The notes beneath the pieces were generated by a model, which was not told the DNA's origin, did not search any database, and saw only the letters and a list, made by a program, of their open reading frames with translations. A stretch of DNA of 22,814 nt from assembly GCA_934630445.1 (NCBI GenBank), contig CAKTWY010000016.1:1-22814 (forward strand). Direction: 5' to 3'. Below, piece after piece: positions 14,309-21,331 of the stretch. Both the position numbers and the translations under genes were made by a program. Position 1 is the first letter of the stretch, and each line of letters begins with the position of its first letter. The DNA comes from an uncultured Eubacteriales bacterium. GTDB taxonomy: Bacteria; Bacillota; Clostridia; Oscillospirales; Butyricicoccaceae.

Positions 14309-15217
14309 ATGAACGATAAAATGTTTAGAATAGCCGTTGTCGGCGGCTTCCATAAAGAGGACGTCACCAATTATATCGAGGAGACGGCGAAAAAAACAAA
14401 AGCGGAGCTGGAAGACAAGAACGCGCAGATCCAGTCGCTCACAGCGCAGATAGGCGCGCTCCAGAAGGAGCTGCAGACGCTGCAGGCACAGCAGCAAGCG
14501 TTGCAGGCGCAGATGCAGGCGCAGCAGGAGGAGTTTGAGCGGCGCCTCGCCGCGCAGGAAAAGGATGCGCAGGACGCGCTTACGCTTTGCTCTATCAAGG
14601 GAGACGAGCAGTGCGAGGATCTGCGCGTGTCCTATGAGGTCAGGCTGGCAGAGATGCGTCAGTCCGCCGAGGAGACGGAGGCAAAGCTGCGTGCAGACCT
14701 TCTTGAGCAAATAGCGATTGCTACTGCACAGACAAAAGAAACAACCGAACTGCATGAACAGATAGAGACGCTTGCCGGTACCGCACGTGAATACGAAGCG
14801 CTCAAGGGGAATATCACGCAGATCGAGCTGTCGGCAATCAAGCGCGCAAGAGAAAGGGAGAGCCAGTCCGAGGAGACCGTGCGCCGCCTGAAGGGCGAGA
14901 CGGAAGAATATCTCGCAGCCGCAAAGGAACGCCTCAAACCGCTGATCCAGGCGGCGCAGGCGCAGGCGAATAATGCCGAGCTCGCGCTCGCTCAGCTCAA
15001 GAATGTAATGGACGACCTGCGTGCAGGCGCACTTGATGTTCAGGAGCGCTTCGGTGAGATCACTGTCGCGCTTGAACCGGCTGAGAATGGTGAAACGTAC
15101 AGCGATGCAGTACACACCATCAAGGTCAACTCGCTTCACGACCTGATCGAGCGCATCCGTGCCGGAAAACCGGCAGAAGAAATCCCAACGGAAAAGGATG
15201 ATAAGCAGAATGGCTGA
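14309..15217 (+). CDS. DivIVA-like coiled-coil protein
   Basis: The 302-residue protein starts MNDKMFRIAVVGGFHKEDVTNYIEE in key parts (FRIAVVGGF, HKEDVTNYI), which resembles the N-terminal membrane-targeting domain of DivIVA/GpsB proteins. Residues from about 28 to 240 are almost entirely Glu, Gln, Ala, Lys and Leu heptads with Q/A-rich stretches (QTLQAQQQALQAQMQAQQEEF), so a long coiled coil is expected. The C-terminal 60 residues are less repetitive. No signal peptide or membrane segment is visible. The frame can open at a TTG at 14303, but the ATG at 14309 is 8 bases after GGGGAGG. Proteins of this design act at the division site, cell pole or growth zone in Gram-positives. That role here is inference from family. 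Its stop codon overlaps the start of the fumarase beta gene by 8 bases. Confidence 0.75.
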   Translation: MNDKMFRIAVVGGFHKEDVTNYIEETAKKTKAELEDKNAQIQSLTAQIGALQKELQTLQAQQQALQAQMQAQQEEFERRLAAQEKDAQDALTLCSIKGDEQCEDLRVSYEVRLAEMRQSAEETEAKLRADLLEQIAIATAQTKETTELHEQIETLAGTAREYEALKGNITQIELSAIKRARERESQSEETVRRLKGETEEYLAAAKERLKPLIQAAQAQANNAELALAQLKNVMDDLRAGALDVQERFGEITVALEPAENGETYSDAVHTIKVNSLHDLIERIRAGKPAEEIPTEKDDKQNG

Positions 15218-15773
15218 ACACGAGATTTTGCTCTCTGAGCTGCGTGCCCGTCTGCCGGAGCTGCACGCCGGCGATACCGTCAGCCTGACGGGAACGCTGT
15301 ATACGGCGCGCGATGCTGCACACAAGCGCCTGATCGCATTGCTGGATCAGGGCCTGCCGCTGCCGGCAGATCTGCGTAACGCGGTCATCTATTACGCAGG
15401 GCCGACGCCTGCGCACGATGACCTGATCATCGGCTCCTGCGGCCCGACTACATCCGGCAGAATGGATGTTTTCGCCCCGCGGCTGATCGAACACGGCCTG
15501 GCCGGCATGATCGGAAAGGGCGATCGCAGGCCGCCTGTGATTGAGGCGATGAAGCGCTTCGGCGCCGTGTATTTTGCCGCGATCGGCGGTGCGGGCGCCG
15601 TGATCGCCGACTGTGTCAAGTCGCTCGAGGTCATTGCCTTTGAGGAACTTGGATGCGAATCGATGAAGCGGCTCGAGGTGAAGGGATTTCCGGCGATCGT
15701 CGCGATCGACACCTACGGCTCGAATCTCTATCAAACCGGAAGGACGGCGTTTATCAAGCATGAAACCGTATAA
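15210..15773 (+). CDS. Class I fumarate hydratase beta subunit
   Basis: The 187-residue protein is the C-terminal (beta) part of a class I, iron-sulfur dehydratase of the fumarase/tartrate dehydratase family, which interconverts fumarate and malate. Diagnostic segments are LTGTLYTARDAAHKRL near residue 27, YYAGPTPA, the substrate-binding SCGPTTSGRMD near residue 75, GMIGKGD, and YFAAIGGAGAVIADCVK. The frame opens earlier, at 15159, but the ATG at 15210 matches family length and lies in ATGGCTGA, overlapping the stop of the preceding gene, which suggests translational coupling. The alpha subunit, which carries the cluster ligands, is not encoded anywhere in this window. Usually the two are adjacent. 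L-tartrate dehydratase beta subunit is the main alternative. The gene overlaps the next one by 14 bases. Confidence 0.88.
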   Translation: MAEHEILLSELRARLPELHAGDTVSLTGTLYTARDAAHKRLIALLDQGLPLPADLRNAVIYYAGPTPAHDDLIIGSCGPTTSGRMDVFAPRLIEHGLAGMIGKGDRRPPVIEAMKRFGAVYFAAIGGAGAVIADCVKSLEVIAFEELGCESMKRLEVKGFPAIVAIDTYGSNLYQTGRTAFIKHETV

Positions 15774-16443
15774 AACCGTGCTTCTTGATCTCGATGGCAC
15801 TGTTTTTGACTTTGCAGCGAGCGAGAAGATTTGTTTTTTTGCCGCGGCGGAAGATCTGGATTTGCTGTTTACATGTGAAGAATATTCCCTTTACAGCGAT
15901 ATTAATCAAAAGCTGTGGACGATGTTGGAACGTAAGGAGATCACGATAGACCTTCTTCGGACTGAGCGTTTTCGGCAGCTCTTGGAGCAAACAGGGAAGC
16001 AGGGGGATCCTGCGCTTTTCGCAAAGCGCTATGTCGCGCATCTGGCGCAGAGCGTGATTCCGTTCGAAGGGGCGGCAGAGTTCTGCCGCCGCCTTGCTGC
16101 GCGCTATTCATTGTGTGTTGTCACAAACGGGATTCGTCATAACCAGTATCAGCGTGTAAAGCTTTCCCCCATTGCACCCTATGTAACTGCGATGGTCACG
16201 TCTGAGGAGATCGGTGCGGCCAAACCATCACCTCTGATTTTTGAAGAAGCGCTCCGCCGGGCTGGCGCCGGAGCGGAGCAATGTGTCATGATCGGCGACA
16301 ATTTTCAGGCCGATATTTTAGGGGCGGCAGATTGCGGGATCGATGCGATCTGGTATGCCGATGCGCAGCAGCGCGTAGATCATAACCGGATCGTATTGGT
16401 CAGTCAAAGCTATGAAGCTATTTTGCAGTACCTGGGGGCATAG
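15760..16443 (+). CDS. HAD-superfamily phosphatase, YjjG-like
   Basis: A cytosolic haloacid dehalogenase-fold phosphatase with a helical cap (subfamily I). The 227-residue protein has all four HAD motifs: DLDGT at residues 10-14 (nucleophile D10, acid D12), VVTNG (motif II), AAKPSP (motif III lysine) and GDNFQAD (motif IV). Its size and the spacing FDFAASE...VVTNGIRHNQYQRVKLSPI match YjjG-type pyrimidine nucleotidases, which clear non-canonical nucleotides. Other phosphatase activities are possible because HAD specificity is hard to read. The ATG lies inside the end of the fumarase beta gene, with GGAAGG about 14 bases upstream. It is the third gene of the promoter-14228 unit. Confidence 0.85.
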   Translation: MKPYKTVLLDLDGTVFDFAASEKICFFAAAEDLDLLFTCEEYSLYSDINQKLWTMLERKEITIDLLRTERFRQLLEQTGKQGDPALFAKRYVAHLAQSVIPFEGAAEFCRRLAARYSLCVVTNGIRHNQYQRVKLSPIAPYVTAMVTSEEIGAAKPSPLIFEEALRRAGAGAEQCVMIGDNFQADILGAADCGIDAIWYADAQQRVDHNRIVLVSQSYEAILQYLGA

Positions 16444-16503
16444 TATTCCGCTACATGGGCGAAAACACTCAGTCAAATTGTGTAAATAAGGAGAAATGGG
16501 TTG

Positions 16504-17220
16504 ATGGAGACACAGATTACCGCACATTCCGGCTGCGATCAAACACCGGATAATTCAATGGAACATGTTCAACATGCGCTTTCTCTTCCTGTGGATGCGT
16601 TTGAAATCGACGTTCATAAAGCGTTGGACGGCACGCTGGTTATTTGTCATGACAGCAAATCCGATGAGGAATATATGCGTGCACCGCGCCTGAAAGAGGT
16701 GTTTGAACGGCTGCGCTCCCATCCAAGTATGTGTATTAACTGTGATTTGAAAGACTGTGATATTGAACTGGACGTCCTCCGTTTAGCGGAGGAATGCGGT
16801 GTTACGGAAAAAATCATTTTTTCCGGATCGTTTAATCCGGCATTGTCAAATCATCAAGCTGTCAAAGGAAAAGTGCGGATATATTTCAATGCCGAGCAGG
16901 TCGGCCAGGCCCTTCGCGATCAATGTGCAGATGTGTTTCAAGGTCAGGGGGCTCTCGGTACGCAGAAGTTTGACGCTGTACTTGATCAAGCGGCAGATGG
17001 CGTTATTGAAACGTGTAAAGCATGCGGGTTTGATGTCGTGAATGCATATTACGGCGTGTGCACGGATCGATTCATCGAAAAGCTGCGTGATGAAGGCATT
17101 GGCGTTTCTGTCTGGACGGTCAACGATGAGCCAACGATTCGCCATTTTCTGGAGAAAAGGGTAGTCAATATTACAACGCGCAGACCGACGCTTGCCGTAA
17201 ATATAAAAAGAAACGATTGA
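16504..17220 (+). CDS. GDPD-superfamily phosphodiesterase, paralogue 1
   Basis: The 238-residue protein belongs to the glycerophosphodiester phosphodiesterase TIM-barrel superfamily and has no signal peptide, so it is cytosolic. Residues with their canonical counterparts: AHSGCD at 7-12 replaces AHRG (H8 kept, Arg replaced by Ser), PDN replaces PEN, EID at 34-36 keeps the metal-binding E-x-D, and HD at 49-50 keeps the second histidine. NCDLK at 79-83 has Asp where canonical enzymes have the third metal-binding Glu. SVWTVND near the end is the conserved C-terminal strand. The ATG at 16504 is 10 bases after AAGGAG, the same arrangement as in paralogue 2; a TTG at 16501 is possible. It is about 70 percent identical by eye to 17718-18446. 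It ends its unit at a terminator. The substrate is unknown. Confidence 0.82.
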   Translation: METQITAHSGCDQTPDNSMEHVQHALSLPVDAFEIDVHKALDGTLVICHDSKSDEEYMRAPRLKEVFERLRSHPSMCINCDLKDCDIELDVLRLAEECGVTEKIIFSGSFNPALSNHQAVKGKVRIYFNAEQVGQALRDQCADVFQGQGALGTQKFDAVLDQAADGVIETCKACGFDVVNAYYGVCTDRFIEKLRDEGIGVSVWTVNDEPTIRHFLEKRVVNITTRRPTLAVNIKRND

Positions 17221-17290
17221 ACTTGTTGCAGTTTTACAGTGGCTGTACGGCAGAAATGTTAAACTGTCACCATAAAATTTTCATGTCGCA

Positions 17291-17331
17291 AAGAAAAACA
17301 CGCTCTGCTTCAGAGCGTGTTTTTCTTTTTT
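17291..17331 (+). terminator. Terminator between the two GDPD-like genes
   Basis: A 17-bp perfect stem (17291-17307 with 17311-17327) has a CTT loop and is followed by further Ts up to 17331. It closes the DivIVA-like to GDPD-1 unit. Confidence 0.92.
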
Positions 17332-17396
17332 GAAACCGTCTATAAAAGCGAACGTTTCGCCGGAGGGAAGGAGCTGTTTTGAAAATTTCGTCCATA

Positions 17397-17455
17397 AAAA
17401 ATCATGTAAAACATCAGTTTTTTTCATATTTTCAAATTGTAAAAATCATGTAAAA
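17397..17455 (+). repeat. 15-bp direct repeat in AT-rich upstream region
   Basis: AAAAATCATGTAAAA occurs at 17397-17411 and again at 17441-17455, 44 bp apart, about four helical turns. The copies lie about 110-170 bp upstream of the GDPD-2 -35 box. They may be regulator sites, or simply part of a bent A-tract region. Confidence 0.45.
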
Positions 17456-17567
17456 ATTTAATAAAATTTTAGAGAATATCGCCTGAAGTAAAATAATTTG
17501 TGTAAAAAATTGAGCTCAAATGAAAAAAGTTAACCAAAGCACGCCGGATTAAATGCAAAGCTTTTTG

Positions 17568-17596
17568 TTGACATATGACAATTCTTCGATTAAGAT
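17568..17596 (+). promoter_or_regulatory. Sigma-A promoter for GDPD paralogue 2 and the ABC importer
   Basis: TTGACA (17568-17573) and TAAGAT (17591-17596) are separated by 17 bp. The start is expected near 17603. The block from 17564 to 17580 matches 21328-21344 at 16 of 17 positions. Confidence 0.82.
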
Positions 17597-17607
17597 ATTG
17601 GCAGAGC

Positions 17608-17663
17608 CTTTCACAAAATGTACTGTTGGGCAGCAGGTGTAATCCTTTACATTTTGATGAAAG
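17608..17663 (+). other. Long hairpin at the start of the GDPD-2 leader
   Basis: The arm 17608-17622 pairs perfectly over 15 bp with 17648-17663, apart from one bulged A. A 25-base loop separates the arms. It begins about five bases after the predicted transcription start. An alternative pairing (CAGCA and AATC of the loop with GATTGCTG at 17663-17670) would compete with it. Confidence 0.45.
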
Positions 17664-17717
17664 ATTGCTGGCGTTGGTATGGCCGCGAAATTGTCATCCG
17701 GAAGGAGCATTTGTAAG

Positions 17718-18446
17718 ATGGTATTAGACACGGAGATTACCGCGCATTCTGGCTGCGATCATACACCGGATAATTCCATGGAGCATGTTAGACATGCGCT
17801 TACCCTTTCTGTAGACGCGTTTGAGATTGATATTCACAAGGCGCAGGACGGCACGCTCGTCATCTGTCACGACAGTGTATCAGACGAGGAGTATATGCGT
17901 TCACCGCGATTGAAAGATGTTTTTTTACTTTTGAAAACGCATCCGAGCATGCGTATCAATTGTGATCTGAAAGACAATGATATCGAATTAGATGTCCTTC
18001 GTTTGGCGCGGGAGTGTGGTGTCACAGAAAGGGTCATTTTTTCAGGATCATTCAACCCGGCGCTGTCAGAACATGAAGCAGTCAAAGGCAAAGTGCGGGT
18101 TTTTTATAACGTTGAAGAAATCAACCGCACACTGCGGGAGCAGTATAAAAACCTGTTTCATGGTGAACTTGTCGCCGGTACGCCTGCGTTTGATGCCGCG
18201 CTTGATCAGGCGGCAGACAGCGTGATCCATACATGCAGGCAGCGCGGATTTGATATTATCAATATTTATTATGGCGTTTGCACCGATCGCTTTATTGAAA
18301 AGATGCATGAAAATGGCATTGGCATATCGGTGTGGACGGTCAATGATGAAGGTTTGATCCGTCACTTTTTAGAGAAAAAGGTAGTCAACATTACAACGCG
18401 CAAACCGACGCTTGCTTTAAGCATAAAAGCCGGGCTTGCAGATTGA
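17718..18446 (+). CDS. GDPD-superfamily phosphodiesterase, paralogue 2
   Basis: A 242-residue cytosolic enzyme of the glycerophosphodiester phosphodiesterase superfamily, clearly a duplicate of the gene at 16504. It keeps the same signature changes: AHSGCD (H10, Ser11 where Arg is usual), PDN, EID at 36-38, HD at 51-52, NCDLK ending at about residue 85 with Asp in place of Glu, and SVWTVND. The ATG at 17718 is 10 bases after AAGGAG; the frame opens earlier, at 17679, but without RBS support. The central region (about 120-165, after VKGKVR) is the most diverged from paralogue 1. It has its own promoter and is followed after 55 bp by an ABC permease, so it is probably transcribed with the importer. 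The substrate may be what the importer brings in, but this is inference. Confidence 0.83.
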   Translation: MVLDTEITAHSGCDHTPDNSMEHVRHALTLSVDAFEIDIHKAQDGTLVICHDSVSDEEYMRSPRLKDVFLLLKTHPSMRINCDLKDNDIELDVLRLARECGVTERVIFSGSFNPALSEHEAVKGKVRVFYNVEEINRTLREQYKNLFHGELVAGTPAFDAALDQAADSVIHTCRQRGFDIINIYYGVCTDRFIEKMHENGIGISVWTVNDEGLIRHFLEKKVVNITTRKPTLALSIKAGLAD

Positions 18447-18453
18447 GGATTTT

Positions 18454-18470
18454 AAGGCTGTGAAAGCCTT
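18454..18470 (+). repeat. Small hairpin between GDPD-2 and the permease gene
   Basis: AAGGCT (18454-18459) and AGCCTT (18465-18470) flank GTGAA. There is no T-run, so it is more likely a spacer or processing hairpin than a terminator. Confidence 0.35.
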
Positions 18471-18501
18471 GGAATAGAGTATTTTGTGAAGGTGAGGGCG
18501 T

Positions 18502-19341
18502 ATGAAGTATTTGAACCCGCGAAGATTTTACCACGCGGTAGGAAGGCGGAAGTTTTTTGAATTTATCGTTTTTGCGATATTCCTTCTGTTTTTCTACGGT
18601 CCGCTGCTGAACATGTTCATGCTGGCGTTTGCCAATAAGTATGAGGCTCCAGCGGTCATCCCCCAGGAATGGGGTTTTAAATGGTGGGGATTCATTTTAA
18701 GTCAAAAAACATTGGTTTCTTCAATCAGCCTGTCTTTCGTGCTGGCGATCGTTGTTACAGCGGCTTCTCTTATCATTTGTCTTCCGGCTGCGTACGCGAT
18801 TGCACGCTATGAATTTCCCGGCAGGAAGATGTTCATGCTGTCGTTCTTACTGTCCAACGCATTCCCGAAACTTGGCATTTATACCTCCATCGCCATTCTG
18901 TACTATAAGTTCAACCTTATGGGTACGTTTCTCGGCGTTGTGATCATTCATATGATCAATACGATGATGTTTATGGTCTGGCTGCCGTCGAGTTCTTTCC
19001 GGTCGGTACATCGCCAGCAGGAAGAGGCGGCGCGCGACGTAGGCGCCGGTCCCTTCAAGACATTCCTGAAAGTGACCCTGCCGATGGCAATGCCCGGAAT
19101 CGTCGTTGCCTGTATTTATTCTTTCCTGGGTTCCCTGGAAGAGGCTCAGGGCACACTGCTCGTCGGCCTGCCGAAATACAGAACAATGCCGGTTGAAATG
19201 TATGGTATTATTCTTGATTTCCCCTCCACAGGCGGATCAGTATTTGCAGTTATTCTCATGATTCCGTCGATGGTGCTTCTCTATGCATTACGGCGCTATG
19301 TCGGGCCCGAGGCGATTGCGGGCGGCTTTAAGATGAAATAA
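18502..19341 (+). CDS. ABC importer permease, PotC-like
   Basis: A 279-residue binding-protein-dependent transport permease with about six membrane helices (for example residues 18-40, 75-98, 108-125 and 245-265). The cytoplasmic EAA loop EEAARDVGAGPFKTFLKVTLP begins at residue 174 and is the contact with the ATPase. The type I importer family to which it belongs includes spermidine/putrescine PotC, iron ThiP/FbpB-like and phosphonate permeases. GGTGAGGG lies a few bases before the ATG. It is the first of three transport genes: the ATPase starts 47 bases after its stop, and a second permease follows. The order permease-ATPase-permease-binding protein differs from potABCD. The substrate cannot be determined from this protein. 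Confidence 0.88.
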   Translation: MKYLNPRRFYHAVGRRKFFEFIVFAIFLLFFYGPLLNMFMLAFANKYEAPAVIPQEWGFKWWGFILSQKTLVSSISLSFVLAIVVTAASLIICLPAAYAIARYEFPGRKMFMLSFLLSNAFPKLGIYTSIAILYYKFNLMGTFLGVVIIHMINTMMFMVWLPSSSFRSVHRQQEEAARDVGAGPFKTFLKVTLPMAMPGIVVACIYSFLGSLEEAQGTLLVGLPKYRTMPVEMYGIILDFPSTGGSVFAVILMIPSMVLLYALRRYVGPEAIAGGFKMK

Positions 19342-19388
19342 TTGCCGGAAGATTGCGGCAAAATATCGTATATATTTTGGAGGTAACA

Positions 19389-20363
19389 ATGGCTACTACT
19401 GAAAGAGAGGTCAAGCTTCGCATCAGCGACATGACCAAGAAATATGACAATGGCGACGGCGTAGAACATATCAATCTTGAAGTATACTCTGGCGAGATCG
19501 TTACAATGCTGGGGCCTTCCGGGTGCGGTAAAACAACCATTCTCCGTACGATCGGCGGCTTTCTCGATGTAACCTCGGGCGATATTGAAATCGACGGTCA
19601 GAGCGTCGTCAATTTGCCGCCGGAAAAAAGACCTACCGCAATGGTGTTCCAGAGCTACAACCTCTGGCCGCATATGACGATTTACGAGAACCTGGCGTTT
19701 GGTATGAAACTGCGCAAAATTCCGAAAAAAGAGATTGACGAGCAGATGCACGACATGCTTAAACTCGTCCAGATGGAAGGCGTCGAGAAGAAATATCCGG
19801 CTCAGATGTCCGGCGGCCAGCAGCAGCGTATCGCTATCGCACGCTCTCTACTGCTGAAACCGGCGCTTCTCCTCCTTGACGAACCGTTTTCAGCGCTCGA
19901 TGCGAAGATCAGGAATCAGATGCGTGAGGAGCTGAAAAAGATTCAGCACGAGTTGAATATCACCGTCGTGTTTGTTACCCATGACCAGGAAGAGGCAATG
20001 GCGCTGTCGCACCGAATTGTTGTTATGAACAAAGGCGTTTTTGAGCAGATCGGCACTCCGCAGCAGGTGTATGACGATCCCGTATCGAAGTATGTCGCGA
20101 CCTTTATTGGTGAGAATAACTTCCTCGATAAAGGCGATGGGAAGGTTCTTGCGGTTCGCCCGGAAGATGTTTCCATTACGGACGGTTCCAGCGGCGATAT
20201 TCATGGCAAAATCAGAACCATTATGATTCTCGGACATTATGTTGACGTCAACGTACAGTGCGGTGATACAATCATCAAAGCTTATGTTCAGAGAGAGCAG
20301 GCGGATAAGCTGAGTGTCGGCGAAACCGTTTCGTTGAGCTTCAGCAAGACGCATGTCTTTTAA
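19389..20363 (+). CDS. ABC importer ATPase, PotA/FbpC-like
   Basis: The 324-residue nucleotide-binding subunit drives the importer from the cytoplasmic side. Walker A is GPSGCGKTT at residues 42-50. The Q-loop is in VFQSYNLWPHMT. The signature is MSGGQQQR, Walker B with the D-loop is LLLLDEPFSALD, and the switch histidine is in FVTHDQEEA. Residues from about 240 to the end form a TOBE-type regulatory domain (LAVRPEDVSI). The frame opens earlier, at 19353, but the ATG at 19389 has GGAGG 6 bases upstream and gives the usual N-terminus. The C-terminal domain is typical of the spermidine, iron and sugar-phosphate importers. It lies 47 bases after the first permease and 12 bases before the second. 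Confidence 0.92.
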   Translation: MATTEREVKLRISDMTKKYDNGDGVEHINLEVYSGEIVTMLGPSGCGKTTILRTIGGFLDVTSGDIEIDGQSVVNLPPEKRPTAMVFQSYNLWPHMTIYENLAFGMKLRKIPKKEIDEQMHDMLKLVQMEGVEKKYPAQMSGGQQQRIAIARSLLLKPALLLLDEPFSALDAKIRNQMREELKKIQHELNITVVFVTHDQEEAMALSHRIVVMNKGVFEQIGTPQQVYDDPVSKYVATFIGENNFLDKGDGKVLAVRPEDVSITDGSSGDIHGKIRTIMILGHYVDVNVQCGDTIIKAYVQREQADKLSVGETVSLSFSKTHVF

Positions 20364-20375
20364 GAGGGGATCATT

Positions 20376-21224
20376 ATGAAAAAAGAAACCAAAAAACGCA
20401 TCATGGCATACGCGTTTGTTATGCCATCCTTTTTGGTGGTCATGGCGATTGTTGCGTATCCAATTGTAGAGGCCATCATAAAAAGTTTTACAGTAGAGGG
20501 GCAGAGCGGCTTTACGCTGGATAACTATATTTTTCTGCTCACTGACGAGCTGTCGTTGAGCCATTTCAAATATACTCTGTACGTTGTGTGCGTTACAGTA
20601 CTGTTTGTCATGGTGCTTGGATACGCTCTGGCGCTGTTTTTGCGCTTTAATAAATCGAAGATATCGAAAGCAATCGGTGTGTTATATCTGATTCCGCGTT
20701 TTATTCCCGGTATGGTTGCAGTTTATGCGATGATGAACGTTATTCGTGACTCGGGCGTTTTAAACAGGATATCGCAGGCGTTCGGCGGCAATTTTAAACC
20801 CGGACTGATGTATAATGCCAAGGGCCTGATCATGATGAACTTATGGTTCAATATTCCGTTTGCAGCGCTCATTATTACATCGGCTTTGGCATCGATTCCC
20901 GATTCGATTATCGAAGGCGCGCGGGACGTGGGCGCGAACGTTTGGCAGGTATTTGTCAAGATGATTCTGCCGCTCTCTATCAAGGACGTCATGATTTCCG
21001 CGACTTTTTGCTTCATGAGTAACGTCGGTTCCTTTACCACACCGTATTTGATGGGCCCGAATCAGCCGAAGATGCTTGCGATTGCTCTTTTTGATCAGTT
21101 TAACAATTATATGAATTATGAGAGAGCGGCAGCACTTTCTGTACTGATGTTCCTGTTGTGTTCCGTTTCAGCTGGCGTATATATTTATACCAACCTGAAA
21201 GAGAAAAAGTGGGAGCAGCAGTAG
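20376..21224 (+). CDS. ABC importer permease, PotB-like
   Basis: The second membrane subunit of the importer, 282 residues with about six helices. The first helix follows a basic start (KKETKKRIMAYAFVMPSFLVV). The EAA loop EGARDVGANVWQVFVKMILP begins at about residue 180. GAGGGG precedes the ATG, 12 bases after the ATPase stop, so the two are tightly linked. The paralogue at 18502 is probably its heterodimer partner. The C-terminus is basic (LKEKKWEQQ), as expected for a cytoplasmic tail. Family knowledge allows polyamine, iron, thiamine or phosphonate-type substrates. Confidence 0.88.
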   Translation: MKKETKKRIMAYAFVMPSFLVVMAIVAYPIVEAIIKSFTVEGQSGFTLDNYIFLLTDELSLSHFKYTLYVVCVTVLFVMVLGYALALFLRFNKSKISKAIGVLYLIPRFIPGMVAVYAMMNVIRDSGVLNRISQAFGGNFKPGLMYNAKGLIMMNLWFNIPFAALIITSALASIPDSIIEGARDVGANVWQVFVKMILPLSIKDVMISATFCFMSNVGSFTTPYLMGPNQPKMLAIALFDQFNNYMNYERAAALSVLMFLLCSVSAGVYIYTNLKEKKWEQQ

Positions 21225-21251
21225 TACGCACTTAGATAGGTTTCACAAAGG

Positions 21252-21280
21252 CAAGAATCTCGATTATGACAGAATTCTTG
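21252..21280 (+). repeat. Hairpin after the second permease gene
   Basis: CAAGAAT (21252-21258) pairs with ATTCTTG (21274-21280). An outer GGC/GCC pair near 21250 and 21287 can extend it through an internal loop. No T-run follows, so full termination is not indicated; it may stabilise the upstream message. Confidence 0.4.
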
Positions 21281-21331
21281 TTGTTTGCCCTAAAATGTAC
21301 AAAAATATTTCTGAATTGATTGAAATGTTTG

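Larger units (their letters stand above)
17332..17717 (+). other. Non-coding regulatory interval upstream of GDPD paralogue 2
   Basis: No supported gene is seen in these 386 bases. The stretch 17380-17560 is strongly AT-rich with runs of A and T, and it contains a 15-base direct repeat. It is followed by a near-consensus promoter and a leader of about 115 bases that can fold into a long hairpin. The base composition is clearly different from the flanking coding sequence. Confidence 0.6.

Noticed and set aside
14204..15325. 373-codon minus-strand open frame opposite the DivIVA-like gene
   Set aside because: It arises from the low-complexity coiled-coil coding sequence and is Leu/Arg/Cys-rich without recognisable domains.
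17549..17731. 60-codon minus-strand frame over the GDPD-2 leader
   Set aside because: No RBS or recognisable features, and it overlaps the promoter and leader hairpin of the plus-strand gene.
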